Source: Treponema sp. CETP13 (GTDB lineage Bacteria > Spirochaetota > Spirochaetia > Treponematales > Treponemataceae). Taken from it: DNA of 61,437 bases. This document shows, piece by piece, positions 52,946 through 61,437 of the stretch; positions within the stretch are counted from its first letter, which is position 1; every line of letters starts with the position of its first letter. The notes under the pieces were generated by a model, which worked only from the letters and a program-made list of their open reading frames with translations, had not been told where the DNA came from and did no database searches. The position numbers were made by a program, and so were the translations under genes. The stretch covers positions 1-61,437 of the forward strand of contig MLPZ01000006.1 of the NCBI GenBank assembly GCA_001885315.1, given 5' to 3'.

Positions 52946-54118
52946 ATGTATATAATTTCATTTTTTCGAAATCATGTCATATTAACTGCAAAAATTACAG
53001 TCTCGCTATTTTTGATTGGAGTTGTTTTGTGTTTTACCTCTATTCAGTCATGTAATATTAGTCCAAGTCAGTTGGTTTTATTATCAGGTGATTATACAAC
53101 TCCGCAAATAGATTCTTGGAAAATGGAGAGGGCAGATAAACTTAATTTATATTTTTCACGTTCAGTAAGTTTTCCAGAACTTATGGTATATGAAATTTCA
53201 GAAGGGACTAACTTAACCGAAAGTTCATCGATTACTGCGAGTTTTACTGAACCGATAACAGACAAAGAAGAAACATCTGAAAATGAGGAAGTTTCTACTG
53301 ATTTGAGCAATGATGTCGTTTGTATACCCATACAGTTTAGTCAAAAAACTGTAGTTGGAACAAAATACCTATTAGCTGGGGTTGCACAAGACGAGTATGG
53401 AAATACACTTGATTTTACTCTCTCTTTTGCAGGATATAATAATGAAATTCCTGCAGTTATTTTTTCCGAAATTCGTACAGACTATAGTAAAACAACGACG
53501 GGGGCAAAGGTCGAATTTGTTGAATTTGTTGTTCTTTCGGATGGAAATACTGCTGGAATGCAATTTGAAAGTGGCTATGATGGAAAAGATAAGACATACA
53601 TTTTCCCAAATATTGAAGTAAAAAAAGGAGAGTATATTGTTTTACATTTGCGAACATTAGATGATAACGCAATATCGGAATTAGGGGACGATTTGTTATT
53701 GTCTGGGGCAAAAGATTCTTCTGCTGCTCGTGACTTATGGGTTGATAATACTAGTGCTCGAATAGGTAAAGATGATGTTTTACTTTTACGGAATCGTGAA
53801 AATGGGGAGCTTTTAGATGCTGTTATGTTTAGCAGATCAGATCAAGAAGGGTGGTCAAAAGATGCGATGCTTATTGCAGCAAAAGAAGCATATGCTGCGA
53901 ATATATGGAAAGAGGGATTTTCTTCTGATATTGCGGCTATCTCAGATGGATTGACTCTTACCAGAACCCTTTGTAGACAAAACATTGCATCCTGCATTGA
54001 ACAATATTCTAAGGGTATTAATCAACCATACAGTGTAAGCGCCTCTGATTGGTTTGTTGTTAATACCAGTTGTGATACCCCTGGAACATCAAATTCTACA
54101 GAAAGGTATAGTGAATAA
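52946..54118 (+). CDS. Lipoprotein with lamin-tail-like beta domain
   Basis: The 390-residue product begins with a basic N-terminus, a hydrophobic segment (TVSLFLIGVVLCFTSI) and a likely lipobox SIQSC, so it is probably a lipoprotein. An Asp/Glu/Thr-rich stretch follows. From about residue 170 a beta-rich region (VIFSEIRTDYSKTTTGAKVE, EFVEFVVLSDGN, ... KGEYIVLHLR ... DDVLLLRN ... LLDAVMFS) resembles the lamin-tail domain found in secreted bacterial proteins. AGGAGG precedes the ATG. It lies 8 bases before the ABC exporter and may be part of its operon. Confidence 0.7.
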   Translation: MYIISFFRNHVILTAKITVSLFLIGVVLCFTSIQSCNISPSQLVLLSGDYTTPQIDSWKMERADKLNLYFSRSVSFPELMVYEISEGTNLTESSSITASFTEPITDKEETSENEEVSTDLSNDVVCIPIQFSQKTVVGTKYLLAGVAQDEYGNTLDFTLSFAGYNNEIPAVIFSEIRTDYSKTTTGAKVEFVEFVVLSDGNTAGMQFESGYDGKDKTYIFPNIEVKKGEYIVLHLRTLDDNAISELGDDLLLSGAKDSSAARDLWVDNTSARIGKDDVLLLRNRENGELLDAVMFSRSDQEGWSKDAMLIAAKEAYAANIWKEGFSSDIAAISDGLTLTRTLCRQNIASCIEQYSKGINQPYSVSASDWFVVNTSCDTPGTSNSTERYSE

Positions 54119-54126
54119 GGTTTTAT

Positions 54127-56295
54127 ATGAAAATACAAAAAGTATTACAACATGATGAGACAGATTGTGGTGTAGCATGTTTATCAATAATTTTTAAGTA
54201 TTATGGTAAAACTGTTTCGTTACGAAAGATTCGAACGGTTGCTGGAACCGATAAGAAAGGAACTTCAGGGTTAGGAATTGTAAAAGGGGCTAATAGTTTT
54301 GGTATGTCTTGTAAATGTCTTATGGCAACCGACAAGGAAAAAATTTCAGAAATAGCATTACCAGCAATTTTTCATTTTCACGGAAACACTGATCACTATA
54401 TAGTAGTGTATAAAATAAAAAACAAAAAAATATATGTTAGTGACCCTGCTTTAGGTTTGTACAAAATTAGTAAAAAAACGTTTTTTGAAAAATGGAGTGG
54501 AGTATTTTTCCTCTTATATCCTAATACCTCTTTTGAAAAAGGATCGGACAAAAGAGGTATGTTTTTTCGATTTTTTACACTTCTAAAACCTCATAAAAAA
54601 ATGGTGTGCAAAATAGTAATTTCTAGTCTATTACTTTCATTTTTTGGCGTTTTTATGTCTTTTTATTTTAGATTTTTAATTGACGAAGTTCTCTATTCTG
54701 AAATTAAATCTACTCTAAATTTATGTTCTCTATGTTATTTAATGGTTATTATTTTTCAGACAATTATTACTTTTTGTAGAAGTCAGATTATTCTTTATCT
54801 TGGTGAAAAGATAGATGTTGTTCTTTTATGTGATTTTTTTTGCCATTTATTATTTTTGCCTCTTTCTTTCTTTACATCCAGAAAAACAGGTGAAATATTA
54901 TCCCGATTAGATGACACAGAAACGATAAGAGGAGCTGTTTCATCAACCTCTCTTTCGGTAGTGCTTGATTCTTTTATGATAGTTATAGGGGGCTATTTTC
55001 TTTTTAAAATGGGATCAAAGTTACTGCCAGTTGCTATGATACCTGTGTTTGTTTCAGCTCTTGTTGTTTGGATATGTACAAAACCTTTTAAATTACTTAT
55101 ACGAAAAAGAGCTGTATTAGCAGCAGAGAAAAATGCTACGTTATATGAAAGTGTTAATGGAATTGCTACTATAAAAGGATTAGCAACAGAAAAAAAAGCT
55201 TTTTCACGAGCTGAAGTTCGCATCGTTGAAACTGCAGAAAAAACCCTATCATTAGGAAAATTAGGCAATATCCAAAAATCGTTACAGACGTTAATTTCAG
55301 GTTGTGGAACCTTAGCCTTGTATTGGTATGGCAGTTATTTAATTTTTGGTGGCTTCATGACTCTTGGCCAACTTATTTCATTTGTGACTCTTTCTGGCTT
55401 TTTTTTAAGCCCTTTAAGTAGATTGTTAACAATGCAGTCTTATTGGCAAGAAGTTTTAGTTTCTGCTGAGCGTCTTTCGGATATTATCGATTTAGAAGAA
55501 GAAACAAAAGATGAAGAAAATAAAAGGACTGTAGATACTTTAAATGGAGATATCCAATTTAAAGATGTTTCTTTTTCGTACGGAACTAGAGGCAAAGCAA
55601 TACACGATGTCTCTTTTACTATTTCTAAAGGACAGAGAGTAGCTTTTGTTGGGATGTCTGGTTCTGGAAAAACGACTTTACTAAAATTACTTATGCGTTT
55701 TTATCCTTGTGATGAAGGCAATATATTAATACATAATACTGATATTACTGAGTATAAGACAGATTCATATCGTGAAAATATCGGGTATGTACCTCAAGAA
55801 AGCCTTTTGTTTAGTGGTACGATTTCTGAAAATATCGCCTGGGGTTCACCCGTAGCGACAAAAGAAAAAATAATAAAAGCTGCACATGATGCTCAAGCAT
55901 ATGATTTTATTATGAATCTTCCAGATAAATTTAATACTAATGTAGGAGAACAAGGCACTACTTTGTCTGGAGGAGAGCGCCAACGTATTGCTCTTGCACG
56001 GATCCTTATGCGCGATCCATCATTGTTAATCTTAGATGAGGCAACAGCAAGTTTAGACAGTATTTCTGAACATGCAATAATGGATACAGTTTTTAATAAA
56101 ATAAAAAATAGGACAATTATTATGGTAGCACATAGGCTTTCTAGTATTTGTTCATGTGAAAATATTTTTGTTTTTGAAAAGGGAAAATTAATGGAATCAG
56201 GATCACATGAAAAACTACTAAACAAAAAAGGCAAATATTACGAATTATGGAGGGCTCAAAATGAAAAAAGTTATTGTTCTACATCATCAGAATAG
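54127..56295 (+). CDS. Peptidase-containing ABC exporter (C39 domain, type I secretion)
   Basis: The 722-residue fusion protein has three parts. Residues 1-130 form a C39 cysteine peptidase with catalytic C14 (DETDCGVACLS), H90 (TDHYIVVY) and D106 (VSDPALG). A six-helix membrane domain follows (about 150-430). The C-terminal ATPase has GMSGSGKTTLL, LSGGERQRIALAR and LLILDEATASLD. Such transporters cut a double-glycine leader from their substrate and export the rest across the inner membrane. All catalytic residues are present. A substrate with such a leader is encoded at 60566. The 3' end overlaps the HlyD gene by 35 bases. Confidence 0.94.
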   Translation: MKIQKVLQHDETDCGVACLSIIFKYYGKTVSLRKIRTVAGTDKKGTSGLGIVKGANSFGMSCKCLMATDKEKISEIALPAIFHFHGNTDHYIVVYKIKNKKIYVSDPALGLYKISKKTFFEKWSGVFFLLYPNTSFEKGSDKRGMFFRFFTLLKPHKKMVCKIVISSLLLSFFGVFMSFYFRFLIDEVLYSEIKSTLNLCSLCYLMVIIFQTIITFCRSQIILYLGEKIDVVLLCDFFCHLLFLPLSFFTSRKTGEILSRLDDTETIRGAVSSTSLSVVLDSFMIVIGGYFLFKMGSKLLPVAMIPVFVSALVVWICTKPFKLLIRKRAVLAAEKNATLYESVNGIATIKGLATEKKAFSRAEVRIVETAEKTLSLGKLGNIQKSLQTLISGCGTLALYWYGSYLIFGGFMTLGQLISFVTLSGFFLSPLSRLLTMQSYWQEVLVSAERLSDIIDLEEETKDEENKRTVDTLNGDIQFKDVSFSYGTRGKAIHDVSFTISKGQRVAFVGMSGSGKTTLLKLLMRFYPCDEGNILIHNTDITEYKTDSYRENIGYVPQESLLFSGTISENIAWGSPVATKEKIIKAAHDAQAYDFIMNLPDKFNTNVGEQGTTLSGGERQRIALARILMRDPSLLILDEATASLDSISEHAIMDTVFNKIKNRTIIMVAHRLSSICSCENIFVFEKGKLMESGSHEKLLNKKGKYYELWRAQNEKSYCSTSSE

Positions 56296-57415
56296 TATGT
56301 ATCTTTCTAAAGAATTTTTTATGTTATCAATACCTAACGAAATAACAATCCTATTTTATTCAATTTGTTTGCTTTGTCTTTTGACAATAGGAATTATTGT
56401 ATTTGGAAGAATTGATGATGTTATAAAAATAAATGGAATTGTAAGAACAAAAGAAAATGTATCAACTGTAAAAAATGTTATATCGGGTAAAATTATAGAA
56501 TTAGATTACCAACCTGGAGAAAAAGTTTCTAAAGGTGACTTATTATATAAAATGGATCCTTCAATTTATTGTGCTCAGAATAAAAACTTAGTTTCTGAAA
56601 AAACTGATTATATTGTTAAATTGAATGGAATCAAACAGCTTATTGACAGCTACAATAAAAATGAAAATCTCGTCGATAAAAATGATTTTGTATCTTATAT
56701 GCGCTTTGAAAGTTATTTGAAAAAACAAGAATCTTTGGTTGTAAAAAAGCAGATGGCAAAACTTTGGTATGAAGAAGAAAAAGAAAAACCTGTTTCTTTA
56801 ATAAATAGTCAAAGTATTTCATCTAAAGAAATAGAATACAAATTGGCTTGCACTGAACTGGAAAGTTTTAAAGCTTCATTTATATCAGATTTATTTAATG
56901 AAAAAAGTAATTTAACTTTGGGATTAAAAAAAATTACTCAGAATAAAGCAAAACTAGACAGTCAATATGAATATCTTACAATTCATGCTCCTATAGATGG
57001 ATATGTGCAAGAAATATCTTCTTTAAATGTTGGAGATTATCTTGAAGAAGGAAAAAATGTCTTAAATATTGTTCCAAATGATTTAAAAAGTTTTCGAGTA
57101 GAGATGAGAATCCCGCCAAAGGATATTGGAAAGATAAAGAAAAATCTAAAAGTAAAACATACCCTTACAGCTTTTCCTTTTTTTGAATATCAGGGTGCAG
57201 CTGGAAAAATAACTGCAATTGATCCTGACATACGTACGAGTGAGAAGTATGGGTATTATTATTGTGTCTATGCTGACATAGATAGAATAGAATTTAAAAA
57301 TAGACAAAATGTCTCTTTCCCCATAAGGGCGGGTTTAGAAACTAGAGACCGCATTATTTTGGAGAATAACACAATACTATACTTTATTTTAAAAAAAATG
57401 GATTTTCTTTATTAA
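56261..57415 (+). CDS. HlyD-family membrane fusion (adaptor) protein
   Basis: The 384-residue protein has one N-terminal membrane segment (about 27-49), a lipoyl-like half (VISGKIIELDYQPGEKVSKG), a coiled-coil hairpin (about 105-240), the second lipoyl half (LTIHAPIDGYVQEISSLNVG) and a C-terminal beta domain. In type I systems it links the inner-membrane ABC exporter to the outer-membrane TolC channel. GGAGG lies just before the ATG, inside the ABC gene's 3' end. Confidence 0.9.
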   Translation: MKKVIVLHHQNSMYLSKEFFMLSIPNEITILFYSICLLCLLTIGIIVFGRIDDVIKINGIVRTKENVSTVKNVISGKIIELDYQPGEKVSKGDLLYKMDPSIYCAQNKNLVSEKTDYIVKLNGIKQLIDSYNKNENLVDKNDFVSYMRFESYLKKQESLVVKKQMAKLWYEEEKEKPVSLINSQSISSKEIEYKLACTELESFKASFISDLFNEKSNLTLGLKKITQNKAKLDSQYEYLTIHAPIDGYVQEISSLNVGDYLEEGKNVLNIVPNDLKSFRVEMRIPPKDIGKIKKNLKVKHTLTAFPFFEYQGAAGKITAIDPDIRTSEKYGYYYCVYADIDRIEFKNRQNVSFPIRAGLETRDRIILENNTILYFILKKMDFLY

Positions 57416-57452
57416 AATAATAAGGGAAAGTAATTAAACAGAGGAACTTTGT

Positions 57453-58847
57453 ATGTATCAAATGATAAGATTGAATATATGTTTTATACTAGTTTTTTTT
57501 ATAATTAATCATTTTTGTTTTGCAAACACTGTACTCGAAACATTATGGGCTAAAGCAGATTTGAATAGTCCAGATCTTAAAATTGCAAAAATAGATATTC
57601 AAAAAGCAGAATTTAAATTAAAACAAAAAAATAACGCATACGAGCCTACTGTTTCAAGTTCTATAAATTCTAGTTTTAATTCTCTTTATGATCCCCTTAC
57701 ATGGTATCCAGTTTCTGCAGTGAACAGAATAGTATTTTCAAAACCTTTTCCTGGTAGTTTTGTGCTATCTACATCGTTAAATTATGCAATTGACAGAAAT
57801 TTTTTAAATTTTTTCGAGGGAGGAACTCCAGAGAATGTGGGATATAGTCAAACGCCATCATTCTCGATAAATATATCACAAGGGATATGTCCTTATTGGT
57901 TACAAAACTATCCGAAGAATCCGTACGAAGCAAGACTTGAATATAGTGTTCAAGAAAATATTCAGAATTGTAACCAAACAAAGAAATCAATTATATTTTC
58001 TATAACTGATTCCTAATTACAAGTTCGCAAGTATGAAAGATTAATACAGATTAATAGAAAATATATAGCCTTGTATGATGAGATAATTGATTCTTTAACA
58101 CAAAGTTATCGAAAGGGAATTGTCGAAATATCGAGTGTTTGGGATCAAGAAAATATTCGTTGGCAATATATAGAAAGTCTTAATGATTATTATGACTCAA
58201 AAAATGGAGCACTAAAAAATCTTAATTTGTATTGTTCTAATGTAAAAGATCTTGATTTTGCATCTGAATTACCCTCAGAAACAACTGTACTATTTAATTT
58301 TAATCCTCAAGATAAACTGTTAGAATTACAAAAAAAAGATTTACAAGCATACTATGTTGAAGAAAAACAAAATAATGCTTGTACAATAAGTTTTGGTGGC
58401 ACTATCTCTAAAAACACAGAACCTGTTGCTTTTTTAAGTCTTTTTGATGAATTAAAAAAAATAGATTCTTTTTCTTGGTCATTAACACTTTCTGCTGATA
58501 TTTCGAACCTCTTTTCAGGAAAAAACAAAGAATTAAAAAAAGAATATAAAGAAAATAATAGGGTTTATGAGATTAAACAAAAAAATATACAAGAAGAAAA
58601 AAAGCAAAGCTTATTGTTTTATGATTATTCTATAAAAATTTGTACTGAACAGTTATTAAATGCAGAGAAAATGAGGGATGATCGATTCCAATTTTACAAT
58701 GACATGCAAACAAGCTACTTACAAGGAGATTGTACTAAAATAGATGTTCTTGAGGCAGAAAGTGAATATTTTAGTGCAAAATGCATTCTTGATAACATAA
58801 AAGATACTCTTTGGTTTTACAAATGGGCTAAAAACCAAATTAAATAA
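57453..58847 (+). pseudogene. TolC-like outer-membrane factor interrupted by an in-frame TAA
   Basis: The first 187 codons have a signal peptide (ICFILVFFIINHFCFANT), the N-terminal TolC-like helices (NSPDLKIAKIDIQKAEFKLK) and beta strands (SFVLSTSLNYAIDRNF). Codon 188 is TAA (58014-58016). The same frame then runs on without another stop for 276 codons (LQVRKYERLIQINRKYIALY ...) through coiled-coil helices to 58847. No ribosome binding site supports a restart at 58071. Removing one stop would give a 464-residue protein of normal size. It is probably inactive by nonsense mutation, or contains a sequencing error. Confidence 0.8.
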
Positions 58848-58864
58848 AATAGGGAGACGGTGAA

Positions 58865-60520
58865 ATGAAAGTACTTTTTGTGACTTCAGAACATCCTTCT
58901 CATATTATGGGAGGATTAGGTGTTTTTTCTCGAGAATACGTTAGTAAATTAAAAGAATACTGCGAAGTAAAAGTTGTTTTGATTAGTATTAATCGAAACG
59001 ACAATTTAAAACCCGATGCTTATGTTGATTATGTAATTTTCCCTCATTTTAAGTATATGGCGGTTCAAACAGAAGCATGTGCTCTTGAAAATGCCGCAAG
59101 TATAAGAACTCAATTAGAACCGTTGTTAGCCAAATTTGCTCCAGATATAATCCATTGTAATGATAGACAAACTTTTTTACCCTTTAGATTTGATAAGAAT
59201 GTTGTTTATTCGTCACACTTATTGTTTACTGATATGTTATCTTTGCAATCCCTTGATGATGAATATTTTGTTGAACATAAAATAGAGCGATGTGCTCTTC
59301 TTAATAGTGCTGCTGTAATTGTATATTCTCAATTTGCTGCTAATCGTGCCCAAAAAATGGTATCTAGTAAAATCTCTCCTATAGTTCTTCCTTTAGGCTT
59401 TAACAAAGAGTCTTTCTATGCAAATAAAGTACAGAACAAAATGAAAATTACCTATTTTGGTCGTTTTGAAAATATGCAGAAAGGTTTTTTAGATTTTTTA
59501 CATGCAATTAATTTACTTGGTTATGAATTTATAAAAAAATATAACATTGAAATCTCGTTATATGGTAAAGGTGCAATATCACAATCAGAAGATATTTCTC
59601 TCATAAAGAATATTGGTTTTATTGAAGGCGATGAATTATATAAAGCGTATGCGGAATCGGATATAGTTGTAATGCCTAGTAAATACGAGCCTTTTGGATT
59701 AGTGGGATTAGAAGCAATGGCCTCAGGATGCCTTCTTATGCCAAGCAAGGGAGTTGGAATGGATGAATACGCAATCGATGGCAAGAATTGTATTTCTATC
59801 CCGAGTGATGCAAGAGGAATTGCTAAAAAAATAGCCAAAGTAGTACAAAATTTCAGTATGTATAAAAATATTATCCAAGCAGGAAGGCAAACTGTAAAAG
59901 TTTGGACTTGGGAACGTTCTGTAAATGCTCATTTATTTGTATATAAACAGATTATTGCTAGACGTAAAAAAAATTTAGATACGGCCTATGCTTCAACTAT
60001 GACAAAGGTAATTCAAACTTATGGAGCTTCTCCCATAAAAGAAAAAATAACACAAAAGAAAAAAAATATACGTTTCCTAAAATCTAATATTGATTTAAAA
60101 ACTATAAATACATCACTAATCCTTACTACTGAATGTCTGACGCATGAAAGTACCTTTACAAAAGCAACCATAGTCTCTGTTGTTAATAAAAATGAAGATA
60201 GTATAATTATTAGACCAGAATGTCTTCCTTATGCGGATAATGAATTTACGAATGTGTATGTTGCGGGCATCTTTGAAACTGTTTTGAATCCTAAACTAGC
60301 ATTAAAAGAACTTTTTAGAGTTGCATCTAAAAGCATAGCTGTTCTTGTAAATACAGAAAATAAATTATCATGGCAGACCTTTCTTATTGAACAAAAAAGA
60401 GACTGGGTTGAATTGCAAGGTTCGTTAAACTCAGAATGGAGAATTGTAAAAAATACCGGAAATTCTGTGACATGGAAAAATGAAACTTTTTTAAAACCTG
60501 AACTGGATAATAACGGATAA
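58865..60520 (+). CDS. GT4-type glycosyltransferase fused to a methyltransferase-like tail
   Basis: Residues 1-370 form a GT-B glycosyltransferase of family GT4/starch-synthase type: FVTSEHPSHIMGGLGVFSRE at the N-terminus, APDIIHCND, ITYFGRFENMQKG, and the donor-binding motif MPSKYEPFGLVGLEAMASG with the two conserved Glu. After a basic linker comes a region of about 130 residues (CLPYADNEFTNVYVAGIFET and ALKELFRVASKSIAVLV) resembling the second half of a class I methyltransferase. The SAM-binding G-loop is not seen. The gene lies between the exporter genes and a Ser-rich substrate, so it may glycosylate that protein. AGGGAGA precedes the ATG. Confidence 0.82.
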   Translation: MKVLFVTSEHPSHIMGGLGVFSREYVSKLKEYCEVKVVLISINRNDNLKPDAYVDYVIFPHFKYMAVQTEACALENAASIRTQLEPLLAKFAPDIIHCNDRQTFLPFRFDKNVVYSSHLLFTDMLSLQSLDDEYFVEHKIERCALLNSAAVIVYSQFAANRAQKMVSSKISPIVLPLGFNKESFYANKVQNKMKITYFGRFENMQKGFLDFLHAINLLGYEFIKKYNIEISLYGKGAISQSEDISLIKNIGFIEGDELYKAYAESDIVVMPSKYEPFGLVGLEAMASGCLLMPSKGVGMDEYAIDGKNCISIPSDARGIAKKIAKVVQNFSMYKNIIQAGRQTVKVWTWERSVNAHLFVYKQIIARRKKNLDTAYASTMTKVIQTYGASPIKEKITQKKKNIRFLKSNIDLKTINTSLILTTECLTHESTFTKATIVSVVNKNEDSIIIRPECLPYADNEFTNVYVAGIFETVLNPKLALKELFRVASKSIAVLVNTENKLSWQTFLIEQKRDWVELQGSLNSEWRIVKNTGNSVTWKNETFLKPELDNNG

Positions 60521-60565
60521 GTAGTAGTAAAATATATTTATCCGAAAATTTTAAGGGGGCACATT

Positions 60566-61369
60566 ATGAAGATGTTGCTAAATGATTTTTTGGAACTCGA
60601 TACAGACGAGTTAATTGCTGTCAATGGAGGATACTCGAGTAGTAGTTCGAGCAGGGGTTACAGTGGAAGTTCGAGTGGAAGTTACAATAGGACAAAACAT
60701 TATGGAGGTGATAGTAGTTACTCTTTCCCAGTGAGTACAAAAACTCCTGTAAGTTCTACCTCGTATAATACCCTAAGTAGTGGTGTCGATGGAGGAACAG
60801 CGTATTATCCTACCCTAACTAGTGGAGGGGCAGGGAATGATACACCTTCTACAACTGGAAATGGTGATACGGTTTTTTTTAGTGATGATAGTGAATATTA
60901 CAAACAAAAAAATATAGAAGAAATTTATGGTTATGAAGATAATACTATGTGTTTGGCAACTTCAATTATCAATAGCTATGTAGATGAAGGAATTTCAGAT
61001 AAAGAAATAAGTTCTGTAATGGAAGAAGTTAAAGGTGATAGTGTACAACAAGATGGATATGTAAGTGATTTCGCAGATTTTTCTAAAGAATTAGCAGAAT
61101 CTATGGGCGAAGATACTTATACAAATTATGTTTATAATCCAAACGATAATTGGAAGCAGGTTGTTTTAAGTGTAGATGAGTTTACAAGTGATGATAATAA
61201 ATATGATTATGGTATAGCAGAGTGTTATAAAAAGGGAGATAAATCAAAAGACATTATTCATTATATGTTAATAAAAAATACAGGGGAATTGATAAATCCG
61301 GGGTGTGATAGTTCTGAAGATCATTATGCAATCTTTGATATAAAGCCTTTGCAACAATGTAGATTATAA
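60566..61369 (+). CDS. Ser-rich secreted protein with double-glycine leader (exporter substrate)
   Basis: The 267-residue protein starts with a class II leader ending in DTDELIAVNGG (Gly21-Gly22), the signal cut by C39 exporters; one is encoded 4 kb upstream in the same direction. Residues 23-104 are Ser/Gly/Thr/Tyr-rich and low in complexity (GYSSSSSSRGYSGSSSGS...). Residues 105-267 form a separate folded-looking domain with NTMCLATSIINSY (C129), IIHYMLIKNTGELINPG (H232, N244) and C220. The spacing recalls papain- or C39-like peptidases. GGGGG precedes the ATG. Possible roles are effector, bacteriocin-like toxin or surface protein; none is proven. Confidence 0.8.
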   Translation: MKMLLNDFLELDTDELIAVNGGYSSSSSSRGYSGSSSGSYNRTKHYGGDSSYSFPVSTKTPVSSTSYNTLSSGVDGGTAYYPTLTSGGAGNDTPSTTGNGDTVFFSDDSEYYKQKNIEEIYGYEDNTMCLATSIINSYVDEGISDKEISSVMEEVKGDSVQQDGYVSDFADFSKELAESMGEDTYTNYVYNPNDNWKQVVLSVDEFTSDDNKYDYGIAECYKKGDKSKDIIHYMLIKNTGELINPGCDSSEDHYAIFDIKPLQQCRL

Positions 61370-61386
61370 CAAGGAGGAAAAAATAG

Positions 61387-61437
61387 ATGAAAAAGAGGAT
61401 TCTAATTTTAGTTGTCATGATAGCAGTTTTGAATTGC
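61387..61437 (+). CDS. Start of a second exported protein (truncated by window end)
   Basis: An AGGAGG site (about 61373) precedes an ATG 17 bases after the Ser-rich gene. The first 17 codons read MKKRILILVVMIAVLNC, a signal peptide possibly ending in a lipobox Cys. It lies in the same operon as the exporter substrate and could be an accessory or immunity lipoprotein. Confidence 0.6.
   Translation, partial: MKKRILILVVMIAVLNC

Noticed and set aside
58071-58847. Second half of the TolC-like gene as an independent gene
   Set aside because: It is in the same frame as the first half, begins at a TTG without a ribosome binding site, and matches the remainder of one TolC-like protein.
1-61437. tRNA or rRNA genes
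   Set aside because: I saw no segment with tRNA-like arms or rRNA consensus, although a dedicated scan was not possible.

Overview
The window looks like a chromosome segment of a host-associated spirochaete, most likely Treponema or a close relative. The base composition is low in GC. Gene content is treponemal: two large proteins that seem spirochaete-specific, an OmpA protein with many Ig-like repeats, a TPR membrane protein, and integron cassettes of the kind known from Treponema denticola. The genus is inferred from content; no rRNA or tRNA gene is visible to confirm it.

Layout. (1) 1-3.1 kb is a mobile, decaying region. It holds the 3' part of an IS256-family transposase, the tail of a gene next to its end, at least two attC-like recombination sites, a duplicated and partly destroyed immunity-like cassette gene, an unknown cassette gene, an antisense MATE-transporter relic and a pyrimidine-dimer-glycosylase-like gene. 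(2) 3.1-7.1 kb carries a HAD phosphatase, a small secreted protein, a Gfo/Idh/MocA oxidoreductase next to a UPF0303 relic, a 57-residue ferredoxin and an epimerase-type reductase broken by one in-frame stop. (3) 7.1-11.5 kb is a murE-ddl-murD peptidoglycan operon. (4) 11.6-24.5 kb is mostly housekeeping: QueD, a U32 RNA-hydroxylation protein, SSB, HisC, a metallophosphoesterase, a phenylacetate-CoA-ligase-like enzyme with an ACT protein, CorA, a formylglycine-enzyme-like protein and an FAD protein. (5) 24.6-31.4 kb has a membrane protein with a long acidic repeat, then a cytochrome module: CcsA and ResB for haem attachment, a Tat-exported split-Soret-type dihaem cytochrome, and divergent tatC-tatB-tatA. 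(6) 31.5-34.5 kb has a thioesterase and the methionine importer metNIQ, ending in a strong terminator. (7) 36.1-42.1 kb is a complete rnfCDGEAB operon whose RnfG is enlarged to three FMN-binding-type repeats. (8) 42.3-52.8 kb is mainly cell-envelope genes. (9) 52.9-61.4 kb is a secretion locus: a lipoprotein, a C39-peptidase ABC exporter, an HlyD adaptor, a TolC-like outer-membrane factor with a premature stop, a glycosyltransferase fused to a methyltransferase-like tail, and a serine-rich substrate with a double-glycine leader, followed by the start of a further exported protein.

How the parts may work together. The Rnf complex suggests ferredoxin:NAD+ energy coupling. The Tat, cytochrome-maturation and dihaem-cytochrome genes form a self-contained module for placing one c-type cytochrome in the periplasm, which is unexpected in a fermentative treponeme. 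The terminal locus reads as a dedicated type I secretion system for a serine/glycine/tyrosine-rich protein that may be glycosylated before export. That system is the best candidate here for something undescribed. Gene density is high, with many convergent pairs overlapping by a few bases and several ATGA-type start/stop overlaps.
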